Shown here in pieces: positions 15,658-23,297 of a stretch of DNA of 28,688 bases. The stretch covers positions 1 through 28,688 of the forward strand of contig CAYFPZ010000060.1 in NCBI GenBank assembly GCA_964345105.1, read 5' to 3'. The first letter of the stretch is position 1. Each line of letters starts with the position of its first letter. A model generated the notes under the pieces. That model had not been told where the DNA came from. It saw only the letters and a program-made list of their open reading frames with translations, and made no database searches. Source of the stretch: DG-33 sp964345105. GTDB lineage: Archaea; Hadarchaeota; Hadarchaeia; Hadarchaeales; Hadarchaeaceae. The translations under genes and the position numbers were made by a program.

Positions 15658-16638
15658 CTACCGCCACGGAATGCTAACTTCGTCGACTCTCCATCTCTGA
15701 TTCACTACTGTGTCTTCGAGATTTTGTCTCACACCATGTGTATACGCTAATATGCCTGTCCAACTTATCATGGCCCCGTTGTCGGCGCATAGCTCCATTG
15801 GTGGAACAAAAAATTTTGCGTGGTGTTCTTTCGCCATTAGTTTAAGCATTTCTCTTAACCTTTTATTTGCCGCGACCCCGCCGGTTAGCATGACCTCGCG
15901 TTTCTCGGTGTGTGCAACCGCCCGCTCAGTCACCTCCACGAGAGCAGCGAAGGCCGTTTCCTGCAGGCTGTAGCAGAGGTCGCGGATATCGGCTCCAGAA
16001 CGGTGTTTGCGGACTGTTTCGGTCATCAACCCTGAGAACGATAGGTCCATCCCCTTAACCACGTAGGGTAGCGGAAAGTAGCGCTTACCTTCGCGCGCGA
16101 ACCGCTCGACGTTAGGTCCGCCGGGGTGGGGCAATCCAACCTCACGCGCAAAGACATCAAGGCAATTGCCAACAGGGATATCGAGTGTTTCTCCAAAAAC
16201 ACGATAGCGCCCTGCGTCGAAGGCGATTACTTGAGTGTTGCCCCCGCTGACGTAAAGAGTGACGGGATCTTTAGCGCGAGCTACTAAGCGACCAATCTCA
16301 ACGTGGGCAATGCAGTGATTTATCCCTAAAATCGGAATATTATGGAACGCTGCCAACGCCCTCGCAGCCGTAGCAGCCGTGCGGAGACAGGGGCCCAAGC
16401 CTGGCCCTAAAGAAAACGCAATCAAATCGATATTTTCAATGCCCACCCCTGCTATTTTCAACGCGTCACCTAATACTACACGGGCGTTTGCTGTGTGAAA
16501 TTGCGCAGCTTCTCTTGGGTGAATGCCGCCTTTCGGAGGTGTGTAAATTCTCGAAGTGTTGGCTAAGATTTTCCCTTTCGAGTTAACGATGCCTACGCCG
16601 AACGTATGCGCCGTGCCTTCGATGCCAAGACAAAGCAT
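15658..16638 (-). CDS. kae1: tRNA N6-threonylcarbamoyladenosine transferase Kae1
   Basis: 326 residues, the catalytic subunit of KEOPS, which transfers threonylcarbamoyl to tRNA A37 with a bound iron/ATP. The metal-binding His108 and His112 are in NHCIAHVE. SGGNTQV at 131-137, GNCLDVFAREVGL at 158-170, TGGVAANKRLRE near 252 and CADNGAM with Asp286 complete the ASKHA signatures. The frame extends upstream, but ATG 16638 gives the usual MLCLGIEGTA start. It ends near the family's normal end and is not fused to a Bud32 kinase, unlike some methanogens. It follows the TRAM gene on the same strand but has its own A/T-rich promoter-like element. Confidence 0.93.
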   Translation of the reverse strand: MLCLGIEGTAHTFGVGIVNSKGKILANTSRIYTPPKGGIHPREAAQFHTANARVVLGDALKIAGVGIENIDLIAFSLGPGLGPCLRTAATAARALAAFHNIPILGINHCIAHVEIGRLVARAKDPVTLYVSGGNTQVIAFDAGRYRVFGETLDIPVGNCLDVFAREVGLPHPGGPNVERFAREGKRYFPLPYVVKGMDLSFSGLMTETVRKHRSGADIRDLCYSLQETAFAALVEVTERAVAHTEKREVMLTGGVAANKRLREMLKLMAKEHHAKFFVPPMELCADNGAMISWTGILAYTHGVRQNLEDTVVNQRWRVDEVSIPWR

Positions 16639-16673
16639 ACTTGAACCCAACTTTACTAGCCCGGTTGACCAAA

Positions 16674-16686
16674 AAGTTTTAAGTTT
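16674..16686 (-). promoter_or_regulatory. Possible TATA box for kae1
   Basis: Minus-strand AAAACTTAAAACT lies about 40 bases before the kae1 ATG, in the 103-base gap after the TRAM gene. The spacing is suitable but the sequence is only a general A/T match. Confidence 0.3.
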
Positions 16687-16741
16687 TGACTTAGCTGCCG
16701 CTGAATCAAGCAAAAAAATGCCAAAGTCCAGAGTAATAAGT

Positions 16742-16960
16742 TCACTCTGTAACGACTTCAGCTGTCGCAAATCTTTGTCGCACCGCGGTGATGCGAACCT
16801 TTACCTCATCCCCAGGATTGGTGCCGGGTACGAAGACCACGAAGCCTTGAATTCGGGCAATACCATCCCCGCTTTTGCCCTTCGCCTCAATCTTCACATC
16901 TTGAACGTCGCCAACGTTCACCGGAGCAGGTGGTCCTCTTCTCTCTCTAGGTCTGTACAC
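16742..16960 (-). CDS. TRAM-domain RNA-binding protein
   Basis: 72 residues from the chosen start. Archaeal stand-alone TRAM proteins bind RNA and act as RNA chaperones, partly similar in role to bacterial cold-shock proteins. After a basic N-terminal tail (YRPRERRGPPAP), the domain VNVGDVQDVKIEAKGKSGDG-IARIQGFVVFVPG and the GDEVKVRITAV strand fill the rest. The frame opens with a TTG at 16967-16969, but AAGGAG abuts that codon with no spacer. The GTG at 16960 is 9 bases from the ribosome site and is preferred. It is the first gene of the minus-strand TRAM-kae1 pair, divergent from wtpA. Confidence 0.85.
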   Translation of the reverse strand: MYRPRERRGPPAPVNVGDVQDVKIEAKGKSGDGIARIQGFVVFVPGTNPGDEVKVRITAVRQRFATAEVVTE

Positions 16961-17000
16961 TTTGTTCAACTCCTTTATGTTACAAGCTAACGTGGAAGAC

Positions 17001-17014
17001 TTTACTTATAAATT
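17001..17014 (-). promoter_or_regulatory. TATA box for the TRAM gene
   Basis: Minus-strand AAATTTATAAGTAAAG lies about 45 bases before the GTG start, giving an expected transcription start near 16982 and a leader containing AAGGAG. Confidence 0.5.
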
Positions 17015-17036
17015 TGCGTGAAGATTAGCTTTTATT

Positions 17037-17083
17037 AACATTAATGTTTAACTAAAGGAAAATTTTTAAACAAGTTAGTTAAA
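17037..17083 (+). promoter_or_regulatory. wtpA promoter with flanking inverted repeats
   Basis: A TATA-like TTTTTAAAC (17063-17071) sits about 30 bases before the wtpA ATG, implying a nearly leaderless mRNA. TTTAACTA (17047-17054) and TAGTTAAA (17076-17083) form a perfect 8-base inverted repeat bracketing it. AACATTAATGTT (17037-17048) is a perfect 12-base palindrome just upstream. These could be operators for a tungstate- or molybdate-responsive repressor, but the regulator is not in the window. Confidence 0.4.
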
Positions 17084-17095
17084 TAAAAAGAAAAC

Positions 17096-18118
17096 ATGCG
17101 TATGGGAAGCATTGGTACAAAAAAAGCTACTATTATCGCAGTGACGATTGTCGTTGTCTTAGGCGTGCTCATATTCTCTAGAGGTGGGAAACCTGTGCTG
17201 AAAATTTACCACGCTGGTAGCCTCACTGTACCTCTTGGGAAAATTGAAACACAATTCGAAAGCTCTCACGATGTAGACTTGCGGCTCGAACCTCATGGAA
17301 GCGCAGAAGCCATTATCCAGATAACCGAAATTCATAAAGTTTCGGACATCCTCGTCTCAGCGGACTACTCACTGATTCCCAAAATGATGTTTCCTGAGTA
17401 TGCTGATTGGTATATCCAGTTTGCACGTAACGAAATTGTGCTCGTCTATACCCCCGAGAGCAATTATGCAAATGAGATAAACGAGAACAACTGGTATGAG
17501 ATACTTAATAGAACCAACGTGAAGTTTGGATTCAGTAACCCCAACCTTGATCCCTGTGGCTATCGTACGGTAATGGTTTTACAACTTGCAGAAATTTGTT
17601 ATGATTATCCCACAATTTTTGATGATTTAGTCGCGGCTAATACTAACCTTGAGACGATTGAGGAAAATGACAATTATTTGATCCAGGTGCCAAAGGACTT
17701 AAATCTAAATACCAATAAGCTGGAGATTTCAGATAAGTCGGTAAGCCTACTTATCAAGTTAGAAGCGCATAGCATTGACTACGCATTTGAATATAGAAGC
17801 GTCGCGGTCCAACATGGATTTAAATTTGTAGAGCTTCCCGATGAAATCAATCTAACCAACACAAACCACGAAAACACCTATAAAAAAGTTAAAGTGTGGC
17901 TTGCGAACGGCAAAGTGCTTACCGCCGAACCTATCGTCTATGGGATAACTATACCCAATAATGCGCCGAATAAAAACTTTGCAGTCGAGTTCATAAAATT
18001 ATTGATAACCGAGTATGGGCAAGAGGTTTTTGAAAATTGTGGTCAGCCACCGATAGTTCCCGCCGTGGCGAGCGATGTTGATAAACTGCCAGAAAATCTC
18101 CAACCATTGGTGATATAG
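17096..18118 (+). CDS. wtpA: Tungstate-binding protein WtpA (ABC transporter)
   Basis: 340 residues. It captures tungstate (or molybdate) outside the membrane and passes it to WtpBC. A basic start and one hydrophobic segment (about 11-27) anchor or export it; there is no lipobox Cys. The mature part begins with LKIYHAGSLTVPL (35-47) and has SNPNLDPCGYR near 147-157. Asp152 and Glu232 (in DYAFEYRSVA) correspond by eye to the two carboxylates that give the archaeal WtpA/ModA proteins six-coordinate oxyanion binding. ATG 17096 fits the TATA spacing. The codon use and base composition are AT-richer than the ribosomal genes around. It overlaps wtpB by one base. Confidence 0.9.
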   Translation: MRMGSIGTKKATIIAVTIVVVLGVLIFSRGGKPVLKIYHAGSLTVPLGKIETQFESSHDVDLRLEPHGSAEAIIQITEIHKVSDILVSADYSLIPKMMFPEYADWYIQFARNEIVLVYTPESNYANEINENNWYEILNRTNVKFGFSNPNLDPCGYRTVMVLQLAEICYDYPTIFDDLVAANTNLETIEENDNYLIQVPKDLNLNTNKLEISDKSVSLLIKLEAHSIDYAFEYRSVAVQHGFKFVELPDEINLTNTNHENTYKKVKVWLANGKVLTAEPIVYGITIPNNAPNKNFAVEFIKLLITEYGQEVFENCGQPPIVPAVASDVDKLPENLQPLVI

Positions 18119-18909
18119 TGAAGATTGGTAAAATAACCGCTTTATTCGTCGCGCTTGGGATTCTAATTTTCACAGTTCTTGTTCTTCCAATAGCTAATAT
18201 TTTTTTCAAACAATTTGCATTTGACCTAACCGGATTTTTAGGTGCCATCACTGACCAAGAGGTTCTAAAGGCGGTGGGATTGAGCTGTTTTTCGGCATTC
18301 CTTGCGGTGATGATGACGTTTGTGTTTGGCGTCCCTCTAGCTTATTTGTTAGCGAGGAAGGACTTTCGAGGAAAAAAGCTCATCGAAGGAATAATAGATC
18401 TCCCAATGGCGATACCTCACGTTGTCGCCGGCATTATGTTGTTGACAGTTTTTGGATTAAACGGATTAATTGGTGGACCAGTTTCATCTTTTATTAGGTT
18501 TGAAGGCGCTCTCCCCGGGATTGTAATCGCGATGTTATTCGTTTCTGCGCCATTTCTCATCAACTCCGCTAAGGAAGGATTTCAAAACGTTGACCCCCGC
18601 CTAGAAAAGGTAGCACGATCTCTGGGCGCTACGGAATGGGGCGCTTTCCGAAAAGTGGCATTTCCGCTTGCATTTCCTCAGATATTCAGCGGGGCTATAA
18701 TGAGTTGGGCACGCGCAATAAGCGAGTTCGCAGCGGTAATCATGCTCGTTGGATTTTTCCCAATGATTGCCCCAGGAATAATTTGGAGCAGATTTTACAG
18801 TCTAGGACTTTATGAAGGAATGCGTGTCGCGGTAATACTTCTCCTGATTACCTTATCGGTTTTCGTTGGCCTAAAATATCTACAAAGGCGATTGCATGCT
18901 GAGCATTAA
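18118..18909 (+). CDS. wtpB: Tungstate ABC transporter permease WtpB
   Basis: 263 residues with about six hydrophobic segments, an integral membrane subunit. The MetI-like EAA loop is seen as EKVARSLGATEWGAFRKVAFPLAF, about residues 162-185 (quoted in short form; key Gly at the SLGA turn), which contacts the ATPase. An AIPHVVAGIMLL segment near 98 is typical of Mod/Wtp permeases. The GTG start overlaps the wtpA TAG by one base, and the 3' end overlaps wtpC by 14 bases, so translational coupling of the three genes is likely. Confidence 0.92.
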   Translation: MKIGKITALFVALGILIFTVLVLPIANIFFKQFAFDLTGFLGAITDQEVLKAVGLSCFSAFLAVMMTFVFGVPLAYLLARKDFRGKKLIEGIIDLPMAIPHVVAGIMLLTVFGLNGLIGGPVSSFIRFEGALPGIVIAMLFVSAPFLINSAKEGFQNVDPRLEKVARSLGATEWGAFRKVAFPLAFPQIFSGAIMSWARAISEFAAVIMLVGFFPMIAPGIIWSRFYSLGLYEGMRVAVILLLITLSVFVGLKYLQRRLHAEH

Positions 18910-19939
18910 GAATTTATCAAAAAAATGGGCCGATTTTTCGTTGACGAACATAAACTTGGATATCAAAGAACGGGAGTACTTCACTGTACTGGGCCCAACG
19001 GGGGCAGGAAAAACCCTCATGCTTGAGTTAATCGCTGGGTTTCACCGTCCAGACCTAGGTGAAATCTGGATAAACGATAAAAACATGACCGACATCCCTC
19101 CTGAGCAAAGAAGAGTAGGCTTCGTTTACCAAGACTATTCGTTGTTTCCTCATCTAAATGTTGAAGAAAATGTGAAATTCGGGTTAAGGTTGAAAAAAAT
19201 TCCGAAACCTGAAATCGATAAAAAAATGCGGCGTACTATGAGTTTGCTTGGTCTCGCGCACCTGTCTAAAAGGCTACCAAAAACACTGAGTGGGGGGGAA
19301 CAACAGAAGGTGGCTTTAGCTAGGGCGATTGTGCTTGATCCAGAAGTTTTACTCTTGGATGAACCATTGAGCGATTTGGATGCACAGACGCAGGAGAGGT
19401 TAAGGGATGAGTTAAAGGACTTCCACGAAAAATCTGGTCTAACCACGATTCACGTCACTCATGATCATGTCGAAGCAATTCTGTTGGGTGACAGAATAGG
19501 CATCTTGAGCGATGGAAAACTTATTCAAGTGGGGAAATCAGACGAAATATTCCGGAAACCAAAATCGGAATTCGTTGCAAAATTTGTTGGGGTTGAAAAT
19601 ATTTTTTCAGGAAAATCAAAGCTAAAGAAAGGTCTCGCTAGGATAGATATCGGAAATGTATTGGTTGAAGCTGTGACGCAAAAAGAAGGTAAAGTTAAAG
19701 TGTGCATCCGTCCTGAAGACATTCTTCTATCAAAAAGGCCAATCAAATCAAGCGGAAGAAACATGCTGAAGGGTAAGATAACTGAGATTTCCGATCGGGG
19801 CACAACTATAAAGTTAAAAGTAGATGTCGGACGAGAGCTGGTGGTAATTATCACCAAAAGATCTTTTCTAGACATGAAGTTAAAAATCGGCTCCGGAGTT
19901 TACGTTGCATTTAAAGCGTCTTCAATACACGTGATTTAA
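18896..19939 (+). CDS. wtpC: Tungstate ABC transporter ATP-binding protein WtpC
   Basis: 347 residues, the ATPase that drives tungstate import. Walker A GPTGAGKT is at 33-40, the Q-loop YQDYSLFPH at 78-86, the signature LSGGEQQKVALARA at 131-144, Walker B VLLLDEP at 151-157, and the switch His189 is in HVTHD. The C-terminal third (about 230-347) is a TOBE-type regulatory region, which in related proteins can bind the oxyanion and inhibit transport. The start ATG lies inside wtpB. A short CAGCT/AGCTG hairpin at about 19944-19961 follows the stop. Confidence 0.92.
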   Translation: MLSIKNLSKKWADFSLTNINLDIKEREYFTVLGPTGAGKTLMLELIAGFHRPDLGEIWINDKNMTDIPPEQRRVGFVYQDYSLFPHLNVEENVKFGLRLKKIPKPEIDKKMRRTMSLLGLAHLSKRLPKTLSGGEQQKVALARAIVLDPEVLLLDEPLSDLDAQTQERLRDELKDFHEKSGLTTIHVTHDHVEAILLGDRIGILSDGKLIQVGKSDEIFRKPKSEFVAKFVGVENIFSGKSKLKKGLARIDIGNVLVEAVTQKEGKVKVCIRPEDILLSKRPIKSSGRNMLKGKITEISDRGTTIKLKVDVGRELVVIITKRSFLDMKLKIGSGVYVAFKASSIHVI

Positions 19940-19968
19940 TAAACAGCTTTTATTTCAGCTGCTCCGAA

Positions 19969-19980
19969 CATTTAAACAAC
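19969..19980 (+). promoter_or_regulatory. TATA box for the coiled-coil gene
   Basis: CATTTAAACAAC lies 29-40 bases before the ATG at 20009, so transcription probably starts around 19999. It indicates that the coiled-coil gene has its own promoter rather than depending only on the wtp operon. Confidence 0.4.
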
Positions 19981-20008
19981 AACTCAATTATGTATAGTTG
20001 GCGAGTCG

Positions 20009-21313
20009 ATGTTTCTCCGCAAGATTTTCGGCAGAAAACCAAAAGCGCCTGAACCTCAAGTTGAAAAATTATCTGTAGATTCTCTTGAAGGGCGAGTAGA
20101 AAAACTCAAGCAGGAAAAGCTCTCGGAGGCCCAATCAAAATTAAATTCTATGCTCGATAGGCTATCCGAAGAGCGGGAAGCGCTTTTAAAGGATTTGAAA
20201 ACCTTTTCCGAGGCTGAACCCGCCGAGGAAGTTTATCCAGGATTGCGCAAGACGGCGCTCGAGGCCCGAAGGCTCCTAACTGACAAGCTAACCCGCGCGG
20301 TCACTGATATCGAGCGGCGGGGGGGATTCTCGATCAACGACCTTGCGACACTAGGCGGCAAGTTGACGAAAATGGTGAACCTTACAACTGACGCACTCGT
20401 CACCCACAGCCGCTATGTCCAAGCATTGTTCGGGTCTCACTTTAACGCGATCGAGTTACGCCTGCGACGGCTGCATGGGTTGATCAGGGAGGTTAATGTT
20501 CTCATCGAAGGAACCCTCCGAGAAATGCGCTCGCTAGACTCAATCTCCTCGAAAATCTCATCGCGAAAAGAGCTTCTTAACCGAATCGAGGATATGCGGA
20601 GTAATGCCAAATCGTTGGAAAATCAGGTTGTGGTGCTTGAGAAACTGGTTGAGAACGAGAGCAATCAACTGACGCGGCTTATCAACAGTGAGGAATTCAA
20701 GAATTTAGATGCGTCTGGTCGCGAACTCGAACGTATTAAACGCGAGATAGCCAACGTGAAGGGCACCGTATCGAGCGCGATTTCAGGGCTTAGCAGACCC
20801 CTCAGGAAGATGGAAAAGCTTGTGACGGCGGGCGAGTGTCAAATGGATCGAGAGATGGTGAAAGTCCTTGAACTTTGCATCGAGAATCCACTCGAGGTGC
20901 TTTCATCTAACGAAAAAATCGGTACTGCTGATGCGTTGTTGCAAAAAATGATCGAACTTCTTGAGGAGGGAAAAATAAGCATGGATGATCGAGAACGGAG
21001 GAAACGGATTAAACTAGCTCGTGAACTTCTGGAGGAAAAAAAGCTCCTGAAACTCAAAGAGCGACTAATCCACCTCCAAGCCGATATAGAAATTAAAAAA
21101 CTCGCTCGTGAACAAACATCGCTTTTACAACAAAAGGCTGAACTCGAAGAATTAATCGAAAAATATCGGACGGACCTAAAACGCGCACGCGCGACAATCG
21201 AGGAACTCCATCGTGAATCGCAGCAGGCTGAGAAGGATATAGATAAAAAATTGAGCGAGATAGAAAAACTTGCGACTGAGGTTATCGGCGTAACGGTCGA
21301 ACTCACTTCTTAA
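20009..21313 (+). CDS. Large coiled-coil protein of unknown function
   Basis: 434 residues; I do not recognise a family. The first 14 residues (MFLRKIFGRKPKAP) are amphipathic and basic, as in proteins that touch membranes or nucleic acid. There is no signal peptide or membrane span. Long runs of Glu/Lys/Arg/Leu with heptad-like spacing cover about 20-75, 170-260 and especially 325-425, with a less charged region between about 100 and 165. No nucleotide-binding motif is present. It is downstream of wtpC with its own TATA box, and its 3' end overlaps the convergent rps27ae by 11 bases. A structural or scaffolding role is only a guess. Confidence 0.75.
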   Translation: MFLRKIFGRKPKAPEPQVEKLSVDSLEGRVEKLKQEKLSEAQSKLNSMLDRLSEEREALLKDLKTFSEAEPAEEVYPGLRKTALEARRLLTDKLTRAVTDIERRGGFSINDLATLGGKLTKMVNLTTDALVTHSRYVQALFGSHFNAIELRLRRLHGLIREVNVLIEGTLREMRSLDSISSKISSRKELLNRIEDMRSNAKSLENQVVVLEKLVENESNQLTRLINSEEFKNLDASGRELERIKREIANVKGTVSSAISGLSRPLRKMEKLVTAGECQMDREMVKVLELCIENPLEVLSSNEKIGTADALLQKMIELLEEGKISMDDRERRKRIKLARELLEEKKLLKLKERLIHLQADIEIKKLAREQTSLLQQKAELEELIEKYRTDLKRARATIEELHRESQQAEKDIDKKLSEIEKLATEVIGVTVELTS

Positions 21314-21470
21314 AATCTGTATACCCGCACTTCCCGCACGCTAAGCGGTTTCCGTGATCAGCCATGAAGACTCCTGGACCACAGCGCGGGCAGGTCAGGC
21401 GCAGACGCTCTAGCTTTTCGCCCTCGAGCTTGTAGAACTTTGCCTTCGCGGCCTTAACCTTCTTTGCCAC
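21303..21470 (-). CDS. rps27ae: 30S ribosomal protein S27ae
   Basis: 55 residues, a normal size for archaeal S27ae (the ribosomal part of eukaryotic ubiquitin-S27a). A basic N-terminus (MAKKVKAAKAKFYKLEG) is followed by a C4 zinc finger with Cys27, Cys30, Cys45 and Cys48 (TCPRCG ... ACGKCGY). The start is GTG 21470, inside the end of rps24e (17-base overlap), so the two are translationally coupled. The TGA end overlaps the convergent coiled-coil gene by 11 bases. Confidence 0.92.
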   Translation of the reverse strand: MAKKVKAAKAKFYKLEGEKLERLRLTCPRCGPGVFMADHGNRLACGKCGYTDFKK

Positions 21471-21915
21471 CGGCGTCTGCCTCCTTCGATGGTTTTTCCT
21501 TAGCCTCGACTTTTTCTTCCTTCGGCTTCTCTTTCGGCTTTTCTACTTTCTCCTCCTTTGGCTTCTCGGGTTTTTTCATTTCCTCTTTAGGTTTCTCGGC
21601 TTTCTCCGGGGGTTTCTCAGCCTTAGGCTTAGCTTCCTTTGGCATGCCCCGCTGAAGCAAAAATTTGGGCTCGAGCCCTTCGAGTTGTTCGCGGGAGCTG
21701 TAGGCGCGGGCGATCCCAGAGGCCATCTGGCGACCGTGAATGCTCGCCAGCTTCTCGATAACGATGAGTTCCTCCGCGACGCTCAACTGGTTCGCGAGCT
21801 GGGCACGCACATCCAAACGCTTTGGGGTTGGTTCCCCCGCGTGATCAGCTTTAAATTTTATTTCAGTGCGCTTGAAGAGCGGGTTCTCCGTCTTCTCGAT
21901 TATCTCGACCTTCAT
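21454..21915 (-). CDS. rps24e: 30S ribosomal protein S24e with long charged C-terminal tail
   Basis: 153 residues; the family is usually about 100. Residues 1-91 are a normal S24e: MKVEIIEKTENPLFKRTEI, GEPTPKRLDVR and the ASIHGRQMASGIARAY block. From about 92 to 153 comes a low-complexity tail made of repeats rich in Lys, Glu and Pro, such as PKEEKVEKPKEK and KPKEEKVEAKEK, probably disordered. ATG 21915 is used because GGGG precedes it by 5 bases; an earlier ATG at 21930 lacks a ribosome site. The tail runs to the overlap with rps27ae. Confidence 0.93.
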   Translation of the reverse strand: MKVEIIEKTENPLFKRTEIKFKADHAGEPTPKRLDVRAQLANQLSVAEELIVIEKLASIHGRQMASGIARAYSSREQLEGLEPKFLLQRGMPKEAKPKAEKPPEKAEKPKEEMKKPEKPKEEKVEKPKEKPKEEKVEAKEKPSKEADAGGKEG

Positions 21916-21943
21916 ATTGACCCCTTTCATCTCAAGCTAAGCC

Positions 21944-21953
21944 AAATTAAACC
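21944..21953 (-). promoter_or_regulatory. Weak TATA box for rps24e-rps27ae
   Basis: Minus-strand GGTTTAATTT lies about 30 bases before the rps24e ATG in the 89-base gap after the dephospho-CoA kinase gene. It would allow separate transcription of the S24e-S27ae pair. Confidence 0.3.
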
Positions 21954-22004
21954 TTATCCCGTTAATCGGTTCTCCACTTTTTGAGATTACCTATTGTTTT
22001 AAAA

Positions 22005-22511
22005 TCACCTACTGGTCTTGAATTGCTCTAGCAGCATTTCGAATTCGCGGCGCTTGGGCTCGGTGACTTCGACGATTACAATCCCTTCGTTTGGTTGCCC
22101 ATAAACGACAACCGACCCTGGTGGGGCGGAGAGCACGGCTGGTAGGGTGGCGAGGTCTTCCTCCCCCTCGACGATAATTTTTAGGGGAGGCTTTGCCTCA
22201 TCGAGGGCTGTACGCAATTCTTGAGTTATCGTCCCCGCGGGGTTTTTTACACGAACTATTTTTACATCGAACGAATCGATCGTTCGCCGTGTTTTTTTAT
22301 CAATCGGAGACCGCATCACGAGGAAATCGACCACGGCCACATCCGGCTTCAGACCAGCTTCAATCAACTCCGCGGTAACGATATCACCGACAGCGATTAG
22401 CCTAGTCGGACGGAGCTGCCGCAGGCGCTCAATCGCAGTTGCAACGCTAGAGAAAAGTTGACCAAGTGGACGCTTTAAGAGTGGCCGCAATTCATCGGGT
22501 AGCTCTAACAC
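22005..22511 (-). CDS. GTP-dependent dephospho-CoA kinase (DUF359)
   Basis: 168 residues, matching the archaeal family shown in Thermococcus to phosphorylate dephospho-CoA with GTP, the last step of CoA synthesis. Conserved positions are VGDIVT (41-46), the Asp/Lys in VVDFL and PIDKKTRR (60-76), EGEEDLATLP (115-124) and VYGQPNEG (137-144). The start is a GTG one base after the spt4 stop, with GGTAGG nearby inside the spt4 end. The rpoE-spt4-DUF359-S24e order is a standard euryarchaeal arrangement and supports the call. Confidence 0.88.
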   Translation of the reverse strand: MLELPDELRPLLKRPLGQLFSSVATAIERLRQLRPTRLIAVGDIVTAELIEAGLKPDVAVVDFLVMRSPIDKKTRRTIDSFDVKIVRVKNPAGTITQELRTALDEAKPPLKIIVEGEEDLATLPAVLSAPPGSVVVYGQPNEGIVIVEVTEPKRREFEMLLEQFKTSR

Positions 22512-22512
22512 C

Positions 22513-22698
22513 CTACCGAACCCTCAGCGCGTACTTCCCCGGCTGGGTGATTTTCAATCGCTTGGCGATCTCAGAATTCTCTGGGTCGAGCACGACGATG
22601 TATCCCGACCAGTCTTCCGAGAGCGATGCACCCCCGCAAACCGGGCAGGTATTTTTCTCGGTGATGAAATTACAATTGCGGCAAGCCTTTTCGGTCAA
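22513..22698 (-). CDS. spt4: Transcription elongation factor Spt4 (RpoE'')
   Basis: 61 residues, the usual size. It pairs with Spt5 to clamp RNA polymerase and raise processivity. The zinc site is Cys6, Cys9, Cys18 and Cys21 (ACRNC, TCPVCGG), followed by DWSGYIVVLDPENSEIAKRL, the surface that binds the Spt5 NGN domain. The TTG start overlaps the rpoE1 stop (TTGA), so translation is probably coupled to rpoE1. Confidence 0.93.
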   Translation of the reverse strand: MTEKACRNCNFITEKNTCPVCGGASLSEDWSGYIVVLDPENSEIAKRLKITQPGKYALRVR

Positions 22699-23252
22699 GC
22701 CTTTGCCTCCTTGTGGGCATCCTCCTCAATCCATTCGAGCTTGCCGAGTCCAAACTGACGCATCGTCAGCCCTACCTTTCCGCCACGAGGGGCCCGTCGT
22801 GTACTCACCGTGACCACGCGCGCACGAACTCTGTCCCCTTCCTTCAGCGCTCGTTTTGACTCCTTGCCGTAGAGTGCACCCTTCTTCTTGTCATAACCCA
22901 CGAAGTCGTCCATCACCTGTGAGACATGCACCAAACCATCGATAGGCCCAAGCCGCACGAATCCGCCAAACTCGACGATCTCAACCACTTCACCCAACAC
23001 CACCTCGTTGACCTCGGGCTTGTAAACGAGTGTCTCAAAGGTGACATCGTGGTAGCTGGCCCCGTCGCCCATGATTATGCGCCCCGTGCCGACCTCCTTG
23101 AGTTCGGTGATTGCGAGTATTGTACCAACGTCTTTGTCGGTTAACCCTTCGTAGCTCTTGCGCAGGACATCGACAATCACCTCCTCTAGGGGCTCGCCGA
23201 GTCTGCTGGGGGGCACCCGCACGGTATCATTCACGGTTACTATCTTATACAT
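22695..23252 (-). CDS. rpoE1: RNA polymerase subunit E' (Rpo7)
   Basis: 185 residues, the archaeal Rpb7 homologue that forms the polymerase stalk with subunit F and binds the emerging RNA. The N-terminal MYKIVTVNDTVRVPPSRLG begins the tip domain, and from about 82 an S1 fold is seen (GEVVEIVEFGGFVRLGPIDG, then GLTMRQFGLG near 165). ATG 23252 is preceded by TGAGGTAGA. It leads directly into spt4 and belongs to the block that starts upstream with rps6e. Confidence 0.95.
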   Translation of the reverse strand: MYKIVTVNDTVRVPPSRLGEPLEEVIVDVLRKSYEGLTDKDVGTILAITELKEVGTGRIIMGDGASYHDVTFETLVYKPEVNEVVLGEVVEIVEFGGFVRLGPIDGLVHVSQVMDDFVGYDKKKGALYGKESKRALKEGDRVRARVVTVSTRRAPRGGKVGLTMRQFGLGKLEWIEEDAHKEAKA

Positions 23253-23297
23253 TCATTCTACCTCAAATTTTTTTTCAAATCTTCATGACGCGGACGA

